Positions 55,814-64,000 of a DNA stretch of 64,000 bases are shown here, in pieces. The notes under the pieces were generated by a model, which saw only the letters and a program-made list of their open reading frames with translations, was not told where the DNA came from and ran no database searches. This DNA comes from Noviherbaspirillum pedocola (lineage in GTDB: Bacteria; Pseudomonadota; Gammaproteobacteria; Burkholderiales; Burkholderiaceae_D), in the NCBI RefSeq assembly GCF_016632335.1, contig NZ_JAEPBG010000001.1, positions 1,054,001-1,118,000 of the forward strand, written 5' to 3'. Numbering within the stretch: position 1 is the first letter of the stretch; every line of letters begins with the position of its first letter. A program made the translations under genes and the position numbers.

Positions 55814-55834
55814 GTTATTTAGCCGAACCATAAC
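55814..55834. promoter_or_regulatory. LysR-type operator GTTAT-N11-ATAAC
   Basis: A perfect dyad of the T-N11-A form, 29 bases before the CbbR-like ATG (55864) and ~130 bases from the divergent gene at 55683. This is the standard position for LysR autoregulation and activation of the divergent gene. Confidence 0.65.
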
Positions 55835-55863
55835 CAATCCATGATGCATTGCCGGAGCACAGC

Positions 55864-56832
55864 ATGAAAAACGCCACGATGCGGCAGTTGAAAGTCTTTG
55901 AAGCCGTCGCCAGAAACCTGAGCTTTTCCCGTGCCGCGGAAGAGCTGCATCTGACGCAGCCCGCGGTGTCCACACAGGTCAAGGCGCTCGAGGGACATGT
56001 CGGCATTCCCTTGTTCGAGCAGCTCGGCAAGAAGATCTATCTCACGCCCGGAGGCGCGGAGCTCTTGCATTACAGCCGCGCGATCATCCAGCAATTCCAG
56101 GAAGCCGAAGCCGCGCTGATGCAGTACAAGGGCATCACCGGCGGCAAGCTCAATGTCGCGGTGATCAGCGCGGGCGACTATTTCTTCCCGCGCCTGTTGG
56201 TCGAATTCATGCGGCGCCATGCCGGCGTGTCGCTGAACTTCATGGTCCATAACCGCGAGGAACTCCTGGCCAAGCTTGCGGAAAACCAGGCCGATCTCGC
56301 GATCATGGTGCGCCCGCCCACGGACCTCGACACGCTTAATGAATCCTTCGCGCCGCATCCGTATGTGATCGTCGCGCCGCCCGAGCATCCGCTGGTGGCG
56401 CAGAAGAACATCCCGATGGAAGTCATACGCAAGCAACCGTTCGTGGTGCGCGAAAAGGGATCGGACACCTGGCATTCGATGGAAGATGGCTTCGGCGAGC
56501 ATCTGCCCGACCTCAACATCACGCTCGAGATCAAGAGCATCGAGACCATCAAGCAGGCGGTGATGGCGGGCATGGGCATCAGCTTCCTGTCGGCGCACAC
56601 GATCAGCTCGGAGCTCAAGGCCGGCACGCTGGCCATACTTGATGTCGAAGACTTCCCGGTAATGCTGGACTGGTACATCGTGCATCGCAGGCACAAGCGC
56701 CTGCCGCCGGTGGCGCTGGCCTTTCGCAACTTCCTGTTGACCGAAGGCGCGGGACTGATCGAGAAATATACCGGCGTGGCGCCCGACGGCCGCTTTCATC
56801 GCTTGGCGCGGCGACGGCTTGGCGATAATTAA
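55864..56832 (+). CDS. LysR-family regulator (CbbR-like)
   Basis: 322 residues: helix-turn-helix RNLSFSRAAEELHLTQPAVSTQVK in the first 60, then a CbbR-type effector domain (LNVAVISAGDYFFPRLL, IMVRPP, SIETIKQAVMAGMGISFLS). Ribosome site CCGGAGC before the ATG at 55864. Its neighbours are oxlT (minus) and oxc (plus), so it may control oxalate uptake or degradation; direct evidence is only the divergent operator. The family often binds C-metabolism intermediates such as PEP or RuBP. Confidence 0.85.
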   Translation: MKNATMRQLKVFEAVARNLSFSRAAEELHLTQPAVSTQVKALEGHVGIPLFEQLGKKIYLTPGGAELLHYSRAIIQQFQEAEAALMQYKGITGGKLNVAVISAGDYFFPRLLVEFMRRHAGVSLNFMVHNREELLAKLAENQADLAIMVRPPTDLDTLNESFAPHPYVIVAPPEHPLVAQKNIPMEVIRKQPFVVREKGSDTWHSMEDGFGEHLPDLNITLEIKSIETIKQAVMAGMGISFLSAHTISSELKAGTLAILDVEDFPVMLDWYIVHRRHKRLPPVALAFRNFLLTEGAGLIEKYTGVAPDGRFHRLARRRLGDN

Positions 56833-56925
56833 GCGGCGGCTGCATCGCTGAACTTAGCGCGTCGAGATCCACTCTATGCCTTGCACCGTCAACGCGCCGC
56901 CTGCGCACGCCGCGCCGTTTCATTC

Positions 56926-56947
56926 CCTTGTTCAACAAGGCTTTTTT
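56926..56947 (+). terminator. Weak terminator after the CbbR-like gene
   Basis: CCTTG, 5-base loop, CAAGG, then C and six T. The stem is only 5 bp, but the U-run is good. It lies between the regulator and oxc. Confidence 0.5.
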
Positions 56948-56981
56948 CGCATCGTGGGAGAAAGCTCTCACTTTGTGAATC

Positions 56982-56995
56982 TTGACCCCGGTCAA
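56982..56995. promoter_or_regulatory. FNR/CRP-type dyad upstream of oxc
   Basis: TTGAC-CCCG-GTCAA, a perfect 5-4-5 dyad 131 bases before the oxc ATG. Except for this and the weak terminator, the 294 bases between 56833 and 57126 show no gene. Confidence 0.55.
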
Positions 56996-57126
56996 TGAGA
57001 CAGACAAACCCGCCTCGCTATGATGGCCGCACCTTGCTGCAGTGCCGTTCCAACATCGCGCAGCACAGAGACTAGGCCGATCCGGCCAACCGTTACGACT
57101 TCCAGAACGAATCTTCAGGAGACAGC

Positions 57127-58920
57127 ATGTCCTCAGTACTGGCAAAAGATCAATCCGCCCTTACGGAACAGGAGCCGTCGCTCCTCGTCAAGGATGCGGC
57201 CCAAGAAGCGGAGCTGACCGACGGCTTCCACGTTCTTATCGACGCGCTCAAGGCGAATGACGTTGAGACCATCTATGGTCTGGTCGGCATTCCCATCACC
57301 GACCTGGCGCGCATGGCGCAAGCCGAAGGTCTGCGCTTCATCGGCTTCCGTCATGAAGCCAACGCTGTGAACGCCGCCGCCATCGCCGGCTACCTGACCA
57401 AGAAGCCCGGCATCGCGATGACCGTGTCCGCACCTGGCTTTTTGAACGGCCTGGTCGCACTGGCCAACGCCACCGTCAACTGCTTCCCGATGATCATGAT
57501 CTCCGGCTCTTCCGAGCGCGAGATCGTTGACCTGCAGCAGGGCGACTACGAAGAGCTGGACCAGCTCAACGCCGCCAAGCCTTATGTGAAGGCTGCTTAC
57601 CGTATCAACCACATCGAAGACATCGGCATCGCCATGGCGCGCGCAATCCGCGCGGCTGTCTCGGGCCGTCCGGGCGGCGTCTACCTCGACGTGCCGGCCA
57701 AGCTGCTGGGTCAGACCATGGAAGCGGCCGCCGCGCAGCGTTCGATCGTGAAGGTCGTCGACCCGGCTCCTGCACAGATCCCGGCTCCGGACGCGATCGC
57801 CCGCGCACTCGACGTGCTCAAGAACGCCAAGCGCCCGGTCATCATGCTGGGCAAGGGCGCCGCTTACGCCCAAGCCGATGCCGACATCCGCGCCTTCGTC
57901 GAGAAGACCGGCATCCCTTACCTCGCCATGTCCATGGCCAAGGGCCTGCTGCCTGACAACCATCCGCAAGCCGCGATCGCTGCGCGTTCCTACGCGCTGA
58001 AGGAAGCCGATTGCGTGATGCTGATCGGCGCGCGCCTGAACTGGCTGCTGTCGCATGGCAAGGGCCCGACCTGGGGTGGCAAGGACCACAAGGACTGGGC
58101 ACAGAAGAAGTTCGTGCAGATCGACATCTCCGCGCAGGAAATGGATTCGAACGTGCCGATCGACGCGCCGCTGGCCGGCGACATCGGTTCGACCATCTCC
58201 GCGCTGTTGAAAGAGATCGAGAAGAACGGCTTCAACAAGCCTGACACTGCATGGACCGGTTCCATCGCCGAGAAGCGCGACGCCAACGTCGCGAAGATGG
58301 CGAAGAACCTGACCGCGAAATCGTCGCCGATGAACTTCATGACCGCGCTGTCCGCCATGCGCGATGTGCTGAAGACCCGTCCGGACGTGTACCTGGTCAA
58401 CGAAGGCGCGAACACGCTGGACCTGGCCCGCTCCGTGATCGACATGTACGAGCCGCGCAAGCGCCTCGACTCGGGCACCTGGGGCGTGATGGGCATCGGC
58501 ATGGGCTACGCGATTGCCGCTGCCGTGGAAAGCGGCAAGCCTGTCGTGGCGCTGGAAGGCGACTCGGCCTTCGGCTTCTCGGGCATGGAAGTCGAGACCA
58601 TCTGCCGCTACAACCTGCCGGTGACCGTTGTGATCTTCAACAACAACGGCGTGTACAAGGGCTGCGACGTGAACCCGACCGGCGGCGCCGATCCGGCACC
58701 GACCGTGTTCGTCAAGGGCTCGCGCTACGACATGCTGATGGAAGCTTTCGGCGGCGTTGGCGTGACTGCAAACACCCCGGAAGAACTGTCCAAGGCCCTG
58801 GCTGAAGGCATTACCTCGGGCAAGCCGACGCTGATCAACGTCATCATCGACGAGAACGCCGGCACCGAGAGCGGCCGCATTACCCACCTGAATCCGAAGA
58901 GTGCAGCAAGCAAGAAGTAA
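57127..58920 (+). CDS. oxc: Oxalyl-CoA decarboxylase
   Basis: 597 residues of the ThDP-dependent decarboxylase family. [19 protein letters not shown], the cofactor Glu in [31 protein letters not shown] and the C-terminal [20 protein letters not shown] with NNNGVYKG match Oxalobacter Oxc closely. It turns oxalyl-CoA into formyl-CoA and CO2. It carries about 30 residues before the usual start ([20 protein letters not shown]). CAGGAGA upstream of the ATG at 57127 supports this longer start. frc follows 46 bases later. Confidence 0.97.
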   Translation: MSSVLAKDQSALTEQEPSLLVKDAAQEAELTDGFHVLIDALKANDVETIYGLVGIPITDLARMAQAEGLRFIGFRHEANAVNAAAIAGYLTKKPGIAMTVSAPGFLNGLVALANATVNCFPMIMISGSSEREIVDLQQGDYEELDQLNAAKPYVKAAYRINHIEDIGIAMARAIRAAVSGRPGGVYLDVPAKLLGQTMEAAAAQRSIVKVVDPAPAQIPAPDAIARALDVLKNAKRPVIMLGKGAAYAQADADIRAFVEKTGIPYLAMSMAKGLLPDNHPQAAIAARSYALKEADCVMLIGARLNWLLSHGKGPTWGGKDHKDWAQKKFVQIDISAQEMDSNVPIDAPLAGDIGSTISALLKEIEKNGFNKPDTAWTGSIAEKRDANVAKMAKNLTAKSSPMNFMTALSAMRDVLKTRPDVYLVNEGANTLDLARSVIDMYEPRKRLDSGTWGVMGIGMGYAIAAAVESGKPVVALEGDSAFGFSGMEVETICRYNLPVTVVIFNNNGVYKGCDVNPTGGADPAPTVFVKGSRYDMLMEAFGGVGVTANTPEELSKALAEGITSGKPTLINVIIDENAGTESGRITHLNPKSAASKK

Positions 58921-58966
58921 GCAGCTGAAATCATCCGATACGACTGAGACAAACAAGGAGATATCC

Positions 58967-60235
58967 ATGAATAAACCTCTGCAAGGCGTGAAGATCATCG
59001 ACTTCACCCACGTGCAAGCCGGCCCGGCCTGTACCCAGATGCTGGCCTGGTTCGGCGCTGACGTGATCAAGGTCGAGCGTCCCGGCGCTGGCGACGTGAC
59101 CCGTTCGCAGCTGCGCGACATCCCTGACGCGGACGCGCTGTACTTCACGATGCTGAACTCCAACAAGCGCTCGCTGACCCTGGACACCAAGACCCAGGAA
59201 GGCAAGGAAGTGCTGGAGAAGCTGATCAAGGCTTCCGACGTGATGGTCGAGAACTTTGGCCCGGGCGCGCTGGACCGCATGGGCTTCACCTGGGAGCGCA
59301 TCCAGGAACTGAACCCGAAGATGATCCTGGCGTCCGTCAAGGGCTTCTCGGAAGGCCACCACTACGAAGACCTGAAGGTCTACGAGAACGTGGCACAGTG
59401 CGCCGGCGGCGCTGCCTCGACCACCGGCTGGTGGAAAGGCGAGAACAGCGAGCCGACCATCTCGGCAGCTGCGCTGGGCGACTCCAACACCGGTATGCAC
59501 CTGGCTATCGGCATCCTGACCGCCTATATCGGTCGCATGCAGACCGGCCGTGGCCAGAAGGTTGCGGTTTCGATGCAGGACGCCGTGCTGAACCTGTGCC
59601 GTGTGAAGATGCGCGACCAGCAGCGTCTCGAGCGCGTTGGCTACCTGGAAGAGTATCCGCAGTATCCGCACGAAATGGATGCCTTCAAGGACAAGGTTGT
59701 TCCGCGCGGCGGCAACGCCGGCGGCGGCGGCCAGCCGGGCTGGATCCTGAAGTGCAAGGGCTGGGAAACCGATCCGAACGCGTACATCTACTTCACCGTC
59801 CAGGGTCATGCCTGGGCACCGATCTGCGACGCGCTGGGCAAACCCGAGTGGAAAACCGATCCGGCCTACACCACACCGCAAGCTCGCCAGCCGCACATCA
59901 ATGAAATCTTCGCCACCATCGAAGACTTCATCAAGGACAAGACCAAGTACGAAGCCGTCAACATCTTCCGCAAGTTCGACATTCCTTGCGCTCCGGTGCT
60001 GTCGATGGCGGAACTGCTGCGCGACGAGTCCCTGCGCAAGTCCGGTTCGATCGTGGAAGTGCAGCATCCGGTCCGCGGTTCCTACTACACGATCGGCAGC
60101 CCGATCAAGTTCTCGGAACTGAAGCCGGAAGTCACCGCGTCGCCGCTGCTGGGTCAGCACACCGACGAAGTGCTGGAAGAGCTGGGCTACACCGCGCAGC
60201 AAATCCAGGCAATGCACGAAGGCAAGGCCGTCTAA
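58967..60235 (+). CDS. frc: Formyl-CoA:oxalate CoA-transferase
   Basis: 422 residues of the class III CoA-transferase family. The catalytic Asp is Asp172 in [16 protein letters not shown] (equivalent to Asp169 of E. coli YfdW), and the glycine loop reads [12 protein letters not shown]. It moves CoA from formyl-CoA to oxalate, so its formate product exits by OxlT or is oxidised by Fds. AAGGAGAT before the ATG at 58967. It forms the oxc-frc operon, ended by a strong terminator. Confidence 0.97.
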   Translation: MNKPLQGVKIIDFTHVQAGPACTQMLAWFGADVIKVERPGAGDVTRSQLRDIPDADALYFTMLNSNKRSLTLDTKTQEGKEVLEKLIKASDVMVENFGPGALDRMGFTWERIQELNPKMILASVKGFSEGHHYEDLKVYENVAQCAGGAASTTGWWKGENSEPTISAAALGDSNTGMHLAIGILTAYIGRMQTGRGQKVAVSMQDAVLNLCRVKMRDQQRLERVGYLEEYPQYPHEMDAFKDKVVPRGGNAGGGGQPGWILKCKGWETDPNAYIYFTVQGHAWAPICDALGKPEWKTDPAYTTPQARQPHINEIFATIEDFIKDKTKYEAVNIFRKFDIPCAPVLSMAELLRDESLRKSGSIVEVQHPVRGSYYTIGSPIKFSELKPEVTASPLLGQHTDEVLEELGYTAQQIQAMHEGKAV

Positions 60236-60288
60236 GACGGTTGGATGGATCAGGGCGGCATGAGCTGAATTCGCCGCCCGCTACAACG

Positions 60289-60322
60289 GCGCCCGGCACC
60301 TGCAAAGGTCCGGGCGCTTTTT
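60289..60322 (+). terminator. Terminator of oxc-frc
   Basis: An 8-bp GC stem (GCGCCCGG with CCGGGCGC) and 13-base loop are followed by five T. A further GC hairpin (60253-60279) precedes it. Both are downstream of the frc stop. Confidence 0.85.
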
Positions 60323-60353
60323 CTTTTCACGCTATCCCTTGAGGCACGCAGTC

Positions 60354-60785
60354 ATGGAAAGCAATCTCGATTTCAAGCAACTCGTCGACGGCATAGGCGA
60401 AGGCGTGGTGGTGGCCAGCGCCGCCGGCGACATCATCTACTGGAATGCCGCCGCGACTCGCATCTTTGGCTTTACCGAAGCGGATGCAATGGGCAAGTCG
60501 CTCGACATCATCATCCCCGAGCGGCAACGCCAGCGGCACTGGGATGGCTATCACAAGACCATGGAAACCGGTCAGACGCGCTATGGCAATGATCTGCTGC
60601 GGGTGCCGGCCTTGCACAAGGACGGGCGCACGCTGTCGATTGCCTTTACTGTCGCGATGCTGCATGCAGCTGATGGGAAGGTGTCGGCAATCGTGGCCGT
60701 CGTGCGCGATGAGACGCAGCGCTGGGCCGAGGAGCGTGAGTTGAAGCGGCGGGTCAATGAGTTGGAAGCCGGGCTGAAGTCATAG
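60354..60785 (+). CDS. Single-domain PAS protein
   Basis: 143 residues: a PAS domain (VDGIGEGVVVASAAGDIIYW, FGFTEADAMGKSLDIIIPE) with a C-terminal helix (AEERELKRRVNELEAGL). No kinase, cyclase or HTH output is present, so it must act by protein contact. Its ligand cannot be deduced. The start is ATG at 60354 (a TTG at 60339 is the alternative). It follows the oxc-frc terminator. Confidence 0.82.
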   Translation: MESNLDFKQLVDGIGEGVVVASAAGDIIYWNAAATRIFGFTEADAMGKSLDIIIPERQRQRHWDGYHKTMETGQTRYGNDLLRVPALHKDGRTLSIAFTVAMLHAADGKVSAIVAVVRDETQRWAEERELKRRVNELEAGLKS

Positions 60786-60879
60786 GCCTGGGCTTGCCCC
60801 TGGGGGATGACGAAACTAGACTTGCGCAGCTTATTGTGACAAGTCCCTTTCGCGCTATTTTCTCGACGTGGAGCTCGCC

Positions 60880-61266
60880 ATGCATGTCGTCAATCTCTCC
60901 GAAGCCTGCAACAAGCTGAATGATGTCATTGACCGCGTGTCCAGGGATGGCGATGTCACCGTCATCTCCCGCCCTGACGCTGCGGACGCGGTGATCATGT
61001 CACTCGATCATTACAACAGCCTGATCGAAACGATGTACCTGCTCCAATCTCCTGCAAACGCGGCGCAACTTGCCCGATCGATCGGGCGGTGGCGAACGGA
61101 ACAAGCGCGCTTACGCAATCTCGATGACGAGGAGCACGAGGCTAGTCACCTGCTTCTACTGGAAGACGCCTGCCGCGGCCTCGCGGATGTCGTTGCGGGG
61201 CAGGTCAAGGATGCACATGGCGCGCTGTCGGCCATCAAGCGCCGCCGCGCCGCCAAGTCCCGGTGA
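60880..61266 (+). CDS. YefM/Phd-type antitoxin with C-terminal extension, orphan
   Basis: 128 residues. The first ~50 are a Phd/YefM DNA-binding fold (LSEACNKLNDVIDRVSRDGD, ISRPDAADAVIMSLDHYNSL); the remainder is helical (~40 residues longer than YefM) and ends in basic KRRRAAKSR. No toxin gene follows, so its partner is absent or it is a stand-alone regulator. GGAG precedes the ATG at 60880; an in-frame GTG lies 12 bases upstream. Confidence 0.78.
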   Translation: MHVVNLSEACNKLNDVIDRVSRDGDVTVISRPDAADAVIMSLDHYNSLIETMYLLQSPANAAQLARSIGRWRTEQARLRNLDDEEHEASHLLLLEDACRGLADVVAGQVKDAHGALSAIKRRRAAKSR

Positions 61267-61303
61267 AGAGCTCACACCATGTTGACAGGGGTGGGAGTGC
61301 CGC

Positions 61304-61510
61304 TCATACATGCACCTCCCCCGACCCATCGCAGCGCGAGCAGGCTTCGGTACCCACGCCATGACACGACGGACAGCGCACCGGGTGCTGCTCCACGCCG
61401 AGGCCGGGATTGATCAGCGCTTCGTTATTGCTCTCTTCCACCTTGCCGGTGCCCTTGCAGCGATGGCACTGCAACACGCCGGTGCCGCCGCATTTCGGAC
61501 AAGCTGCCAT
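61304..61510 (-). CDS. Small DnaJ-type zinc-finger protein
   Basis: 68 residues with four CxxCxGxG-like repeats: CPKCGGTG, CHRCKGTG, CPSCHGVG and CSRCDGSG. These are the two zinc sites of the DnaJ cysteine-rich domain, without J-domain or substrate-binding part. A linker (residues ~25-45) separates the pairs. Probably binds two zincs and contacts unfolded protein or a partner. The next gene upstream on the strand is the HDAC-like gene, 45 bases away, so they may be co-transcribed. Confidence 0.82.
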   Translation of the reverse strand: MAACPKCGGTGVLQCHRCKGTGKVEESNNEALINPGLGVEQHPVRCPSCHGVGTEACSRCDGSGEVHV

Positions 61511-61555
61511 GTTCGTCTCCTTGGAATATTGTCGAGCCGGGTCGCCCCGGTGTTC

Positions 61556-62521
61556 TTATTTCGCGCCCATCATCACGCGCAAATGCGCGGCCGTGCCCGA
61601 GGCCAGGCCTTCGAGGCTGTAACCGCCTTCGAGGATGGATACCACCTTGCCGCCGCAGCAGGCATCGGCAATCTTCATCAGCTCTTCGGTAATCCAGGCG
61701 AAGTCGTCGTCGGTGAGATTCAGTCCGGCCAGCGGATCGAGATGATGCGCATCGAAGCCGGCCGAGATGATCAGCAGCTCGGGGTTGAAGGCCTTCAATG
61801 CCGGCAGGATGTCGGACTCGTTGCCGGCGCGGAAGTCGGAGGAATCCGCGCCGCGCGCCAGCGGCACATTGACGATGTTGTGCGCCACGCCGGTCTCCGA
61901 GCGGCTGCCGGTGCCGGGATAAAACGGCGACTGATGGCTCGATGCGTAGAACAGACCGGGCTTGTCAAAGAAAGCGGCTTGGGTGCCGTTGCCGTGATGG
62001 ACGTCGAAGTCCACCACCGCCACGCGCGACAGGCCATGCTTTTCCTGCGCATGGACCGCGGCAATCGCCGCCTGGTTGAACACGCAAAAGCCCATCGCGC
62101 GGCTCGGCTCGGCATGATGGCCGCAGGGACGCGTGGCGCAGAACACATTGTCGGCCGCGCCGGACATCACGTCGTCGACGCCGGCGCAGGCTGCGCCGAC
62201 GCAGCGCATCACCGCTTCCAGCGAGCCGGGCGACATCACGGTGTCGCCGCCGTCGAGCACGACATAGCCCTGGGTAGGCGCGTTGTCGATGATCAGGTCG
62301 ACGAAGTCGGGGCGATGCACCAGGGCGACCTGCTCGCGCGTGCCGCGCGGCGCGTCGCGCCATTGCAATGCGGAGAATTCGGGGGTTTGCAGCGCGTCCA
62401 GCACTGCGGTGAGACGGGCCGGAGCTTCGGGATGGCCAGCGCCCGGGCGGTGATCCATGCAGGCTGCATGGGTGTAGACGATCGTGGTCATGATGGGGAT
62501 GCCCGAGAAGGATGCGGGCAT
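61556..62521 (-). CDS. Histone deacetylase-family (amidohydrolase) protein
   Basis: 321 residues: PGAGHPEAPARLTAVLDAL, the HDAC charge-relay His pair CGHHAEPSRAMGFC, and the zinc ligands in VAVVDFDVHHGNGTQ and SAGFDAHHLDP. It hydrolyses acetyl-amides, for example acetylpolyamines or acetoin-type substrates in bacteria; substrate unknown. The ATG at 62521 has AAAAGGAGACG directly upstream and is preferred over MTTIVYTH at 62491, which has no ribosome site. Confidence 0.9.
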   Translation of the reverse strand: MPASFSGIPIMTTIVYTHAACMDHRPGAGHPEAPARLTAVLDALQTPEFSALQWRDAPRGTREQVALVHRPDFVDLIIDNAPTQGYVVLDGGDTVMSPGSLEAVMRCVGAACAGVDDVMSGAADNVFCATRPCGHHAEPSRAMGFCVFNQAAIAAVHAQEKHGLSRVAVVDFDVHHGNGTQAAFFDKPGLFYASSHQSPFYPGTGSRSETGVAHNIVNVPLARGADSSDFRAGNESDILPALKAFNPELLIISAGFDAHHLDPLAGLNLTDDDFAWITEELMKIADACCGGKVVSILEGGYSLEGLASGTAAHLRVMMGAK

Positions 62522-62579
62522 CGTCTCCTTTTTCTCTTGGATGGGCACGGCGCCACGCGGGTGCGCGACGCCGGGGTTT

Positions 62580-62648
62580 GTAGGGTGGGTGCAACCCACG
62601 CGGTGTGCGTCAACGGAGCACGGTCCGCGTGGGCTGCGCCCACCCTAC
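62580..62648. repeat. Palindromic repeat, copy 3
   Basis: GTAGGGTGGGTGCAACCC at the left and its near-complement (GGGCTGCGCCCACCCTAC) at the right. The right arm equals those of copies 1 and 2; the left arm has two changes. It lies between the second formate dehydrogenase and HDAC-like genes. Confidence 0.85.
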
Positions 62649-62652
62649 GGTC

Positions 62653-64000
62653 TTACTTCGCCAGCGCGGCTTCCTTCAATGCCACGCCCTGCTCGCCCGC
62701 GACCGCGCCCAGGATCTGGCCGCCGCCGTAGCTGGTCTGCACCGGCGCTTCGCCGCCGACGCTGACCTTGATGGCGCAATACTTGAACTCCGGGATCTTC
62801 GCGAACGGGTCCAGCGCCGCATTGGTCAGCCGGTTGATCGCCGCTTCGTAGTAGCAGAAGGGCACGAAGATCGCGCCGCGCGGCGAGCCGGCATCGGCGC
62901 GTGCATACAGCGTGATACGGCCGCGACGCGACTCGATCGTGATCACGTCGCCCGGCTTGCCGCCGAGTTCGTCCAGGTCCAGCGGATGCACCAGCGCCAC
63001 CGGATCCGGCTCGAGCGCGTCCAGCATCGAGGCGCGCCGGGTCATGCTGCCGGTGTGCCAGTGCTCGAGCTGACGGCCCGTGATCAGCACCATCGGATAC
63101 TCGGTGTCGGGACGCTCGGCCGCCGGGATCACGTCGGCCGGCACGAAGCGGGCGCGGCCGGATTCACGCGGGAAGTCTTCGACGAACACCACGGCTTCGC
63201 CTGGATCGCCTTCCTTGCGGCACGGGTACATCACCGCGTTGTCGCGCTCAAGACGGTCCCAGGTGATGCCGGCAATGCTCGGCATCGCATGGCGCATCTC
63301 GTCGAACACTTCCGACACATGCTTGTACTGCCAGTCCAGGCCCATGCGGCGCGCGATTTCCTGGATGATCCACAGGTCCGGCTTGGCCTGGCCCGGCGGA
63401 TCGATGGCCTGGCGGCCCATCTGCACCAGACGGTCGGTGTTGGTGAAGGTGCCGGTCTTTTCCGCGAAGGCGGTGGCCGGCAGGATCACGTCGGCCAGGT
63501 ACGCCGTCTCGGTCAGGAAGATGTCCTGCACCACCAGGTGGTCGAGCGAGGCCAGCGCGGCGCGGGCGTGGTTGGCGTCCGGATCGGACATCGCCGGGTT
63601 CTCGCCCATGATGTACATGCCGCGGACGGTGCCAGCATCGATGGCGTCCATGATCTCGACCACGGTCAGGCCCGGGTTGGCATCCAGCGTGCCGGGCGCG
63701 AGCTTCCAGTGCTTCTCGAAGCCGGCGCGCGCCTTCTCGTCCGACACGTGCTGATAGTCCGGATACATCATCGGGATCAGGCCGGCGTCGGACGCGCCCT
63801 GCACATTGTTCTGGCCGCGCAGCGGATGCAGGCCGGTGCCGGGACGGCCGATCTGGCCCGTCATCAGCGACAGCGCGATCAGGCAGCGCGCATTGTCGGT
63901 GCCGTGCACGTGCTGCGATACGCCCATGCCCCACAGGATCATCGAGCCCTTCGAGGTCGCGTACAGGCGAGCGACATAGCGCAGCGTTTCCGCGTCGATG
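62653..64000 (-). CDS. Second molybdopterin formate dehydrogenase alpha subunit (5' truncated)
   Basis: The frame stays open to the window edge, so at least ~449 C-terminal residues are present. Recognisable molybdopterin motifs are ILWGMGVSQHVHGTDNARCL, LHPLRGQNNVQGASD (as in FdsA), and the C-terminal MPT domain DTEYPMVLITGRQLEHWHTGSMTRR with PRGAIFVPFCYYEA. It is a paralogue of FdsA by these motifs, without sight of its FeS part. It ends 62653, just before the palindromic repeat. Subunits probably lie beyond the window. Confidence 0.9.
   Translation of the reverse strand, partial: IDAETLRYVARLYATSKGSMILWGMGVSQHVHGTDNARCLIALSLMTGQIGRPGTGLHPLRGQNNVQGASDAGLIPMMYPDYQHVSDEKARAGFEKHWKLAPGTLDANPGLTVVEIMDAIDAGTVRGMYIMGENPAMSDPDANHARAALASLDHLVVQDIFLTETAYLADVILPATAFAEKTGTFTNTDRLVQMGRQAIDPPGQAKPDLWIIQEIARRMGLDWQYKHVSEVFDEMRHAMPSIAGITWDRLERDNAVMYPCRKEGDPGEAVVFVEDFPRESGRARFVPADVIPAAERPDTEYPMVLITGRQLEHWHTGSMTRRASMLDALEPDPVALVHPLDLDELGGKPGDVITIESRRGRITLYARADAGSPRGAIFVPFCYYEAAINRLTNAALDPFAKIPEFKYCAIKVSVGGEAPVQTSYGGGQILGAVAGEQGVALKEAALAK

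Overview
The window is GC-rich, densely coded chromosomal DNA. Gene content and synteny fit a betaproteobacterium of the order Burkholderiales, and most likely the family Oxalobacteraceae: glmU-glmS, fdsGBACD, gcl-hyi-glxR, oxc-frc with an oxalate/formate antiporter, and a pntA1-pntA2-pntB transhydrogenase. The species cannot be named from sequence alone. No rRNA, tRNA, CRISPR array, prophage or transposase was recognised.

Layout. 1-13.8 kb: a KefB/C-type antiporter cut by the window edge, a giant ankyrin-containing protein of unknown function, an MFS pump, a midA / pteridine reductase / folB / ttcA block, a DUF6279 lipoprotein, then glmU-glmS. 13.8-22.7 kb: a second unknown (effector-like) gene, nitric-oxide defence (hmp, nsrR), a four-gene tripartite ABC exporter, and a vapBC pair whose toxin gene is frameshifted. 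22.9-34.7 kb: the NAD-linked molybdenum formate dehydrogenase operon fdsG-B-A-C-D with a ModE-like regulator, a Mop-domain protein, a MOSC protein and a third effector-like gene with leucine-rich repeats. 34.7-37.2 kb: two tiny paralogous proteins and a fourth effector-like gene with a caspase-like His/Cys dyad. 38-44.2 kb: the glycerate pathway (gcl, hyi, glxR, glycerate kinase) with a divergent LysR gene. 44.3-50.2 kb: an SMR exporter, NADP-malic enzyme and pntA1-A2-B. 50.7-60.3 kb: the oxalate core, made up of the oxalate/formate antiporter, a FAH-family enzyme, a ketopantoate-reductase-like enzyme, a CbbR-like LysR regulator, oxc and frc, plus a third copy of the tiny protein family. 60.3-64 kb: a PAS protein, an orphan YefM-like antitoxin, a DnaJ-type zinc protein, an HDAC-family enzyme and the start of a second formate dehydrogenase, cut by the window edge.

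How it fits together. Oxalate enters by antiport with formate, Frc makes oxalyl-CoA, Oxc decarboxylates it to formyl-CoA, and Fds oxidises the released formate to give NADH. Transhydrogenase and malic enzyme can supply NADPH. The glyoxylate-to-3-phosphoglycerate (glycerate) branch supplies cell carbon. Mop and MOSC proteins and FdhD serve the molybdenum enzymes. The whole C2/C1 oxalotrophic programme therefore lies within about 40 kb, although it is spread over several transcription units.

The most unexpected signal is four unrelated, scattered, single-gene units (1209-4442, 14448-15536, 30306-31751, 35356-37113). Each has a disordered Ser/Thr/Pro-rich N-terminus, a eukaryote-like architecture (ankyrin, F-box-like, LRR, caspase-like), and, 31-72 bases upstream on the correct strand, a near match to the HrpL-type hrp box (GGAACC, 15-16 nt, CCACNNA). 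I propose them as candidate type III secreted effectors. A second signal is a family of three 51-60 residue proteins that share a C-terminal motif and a conserved upstream element.
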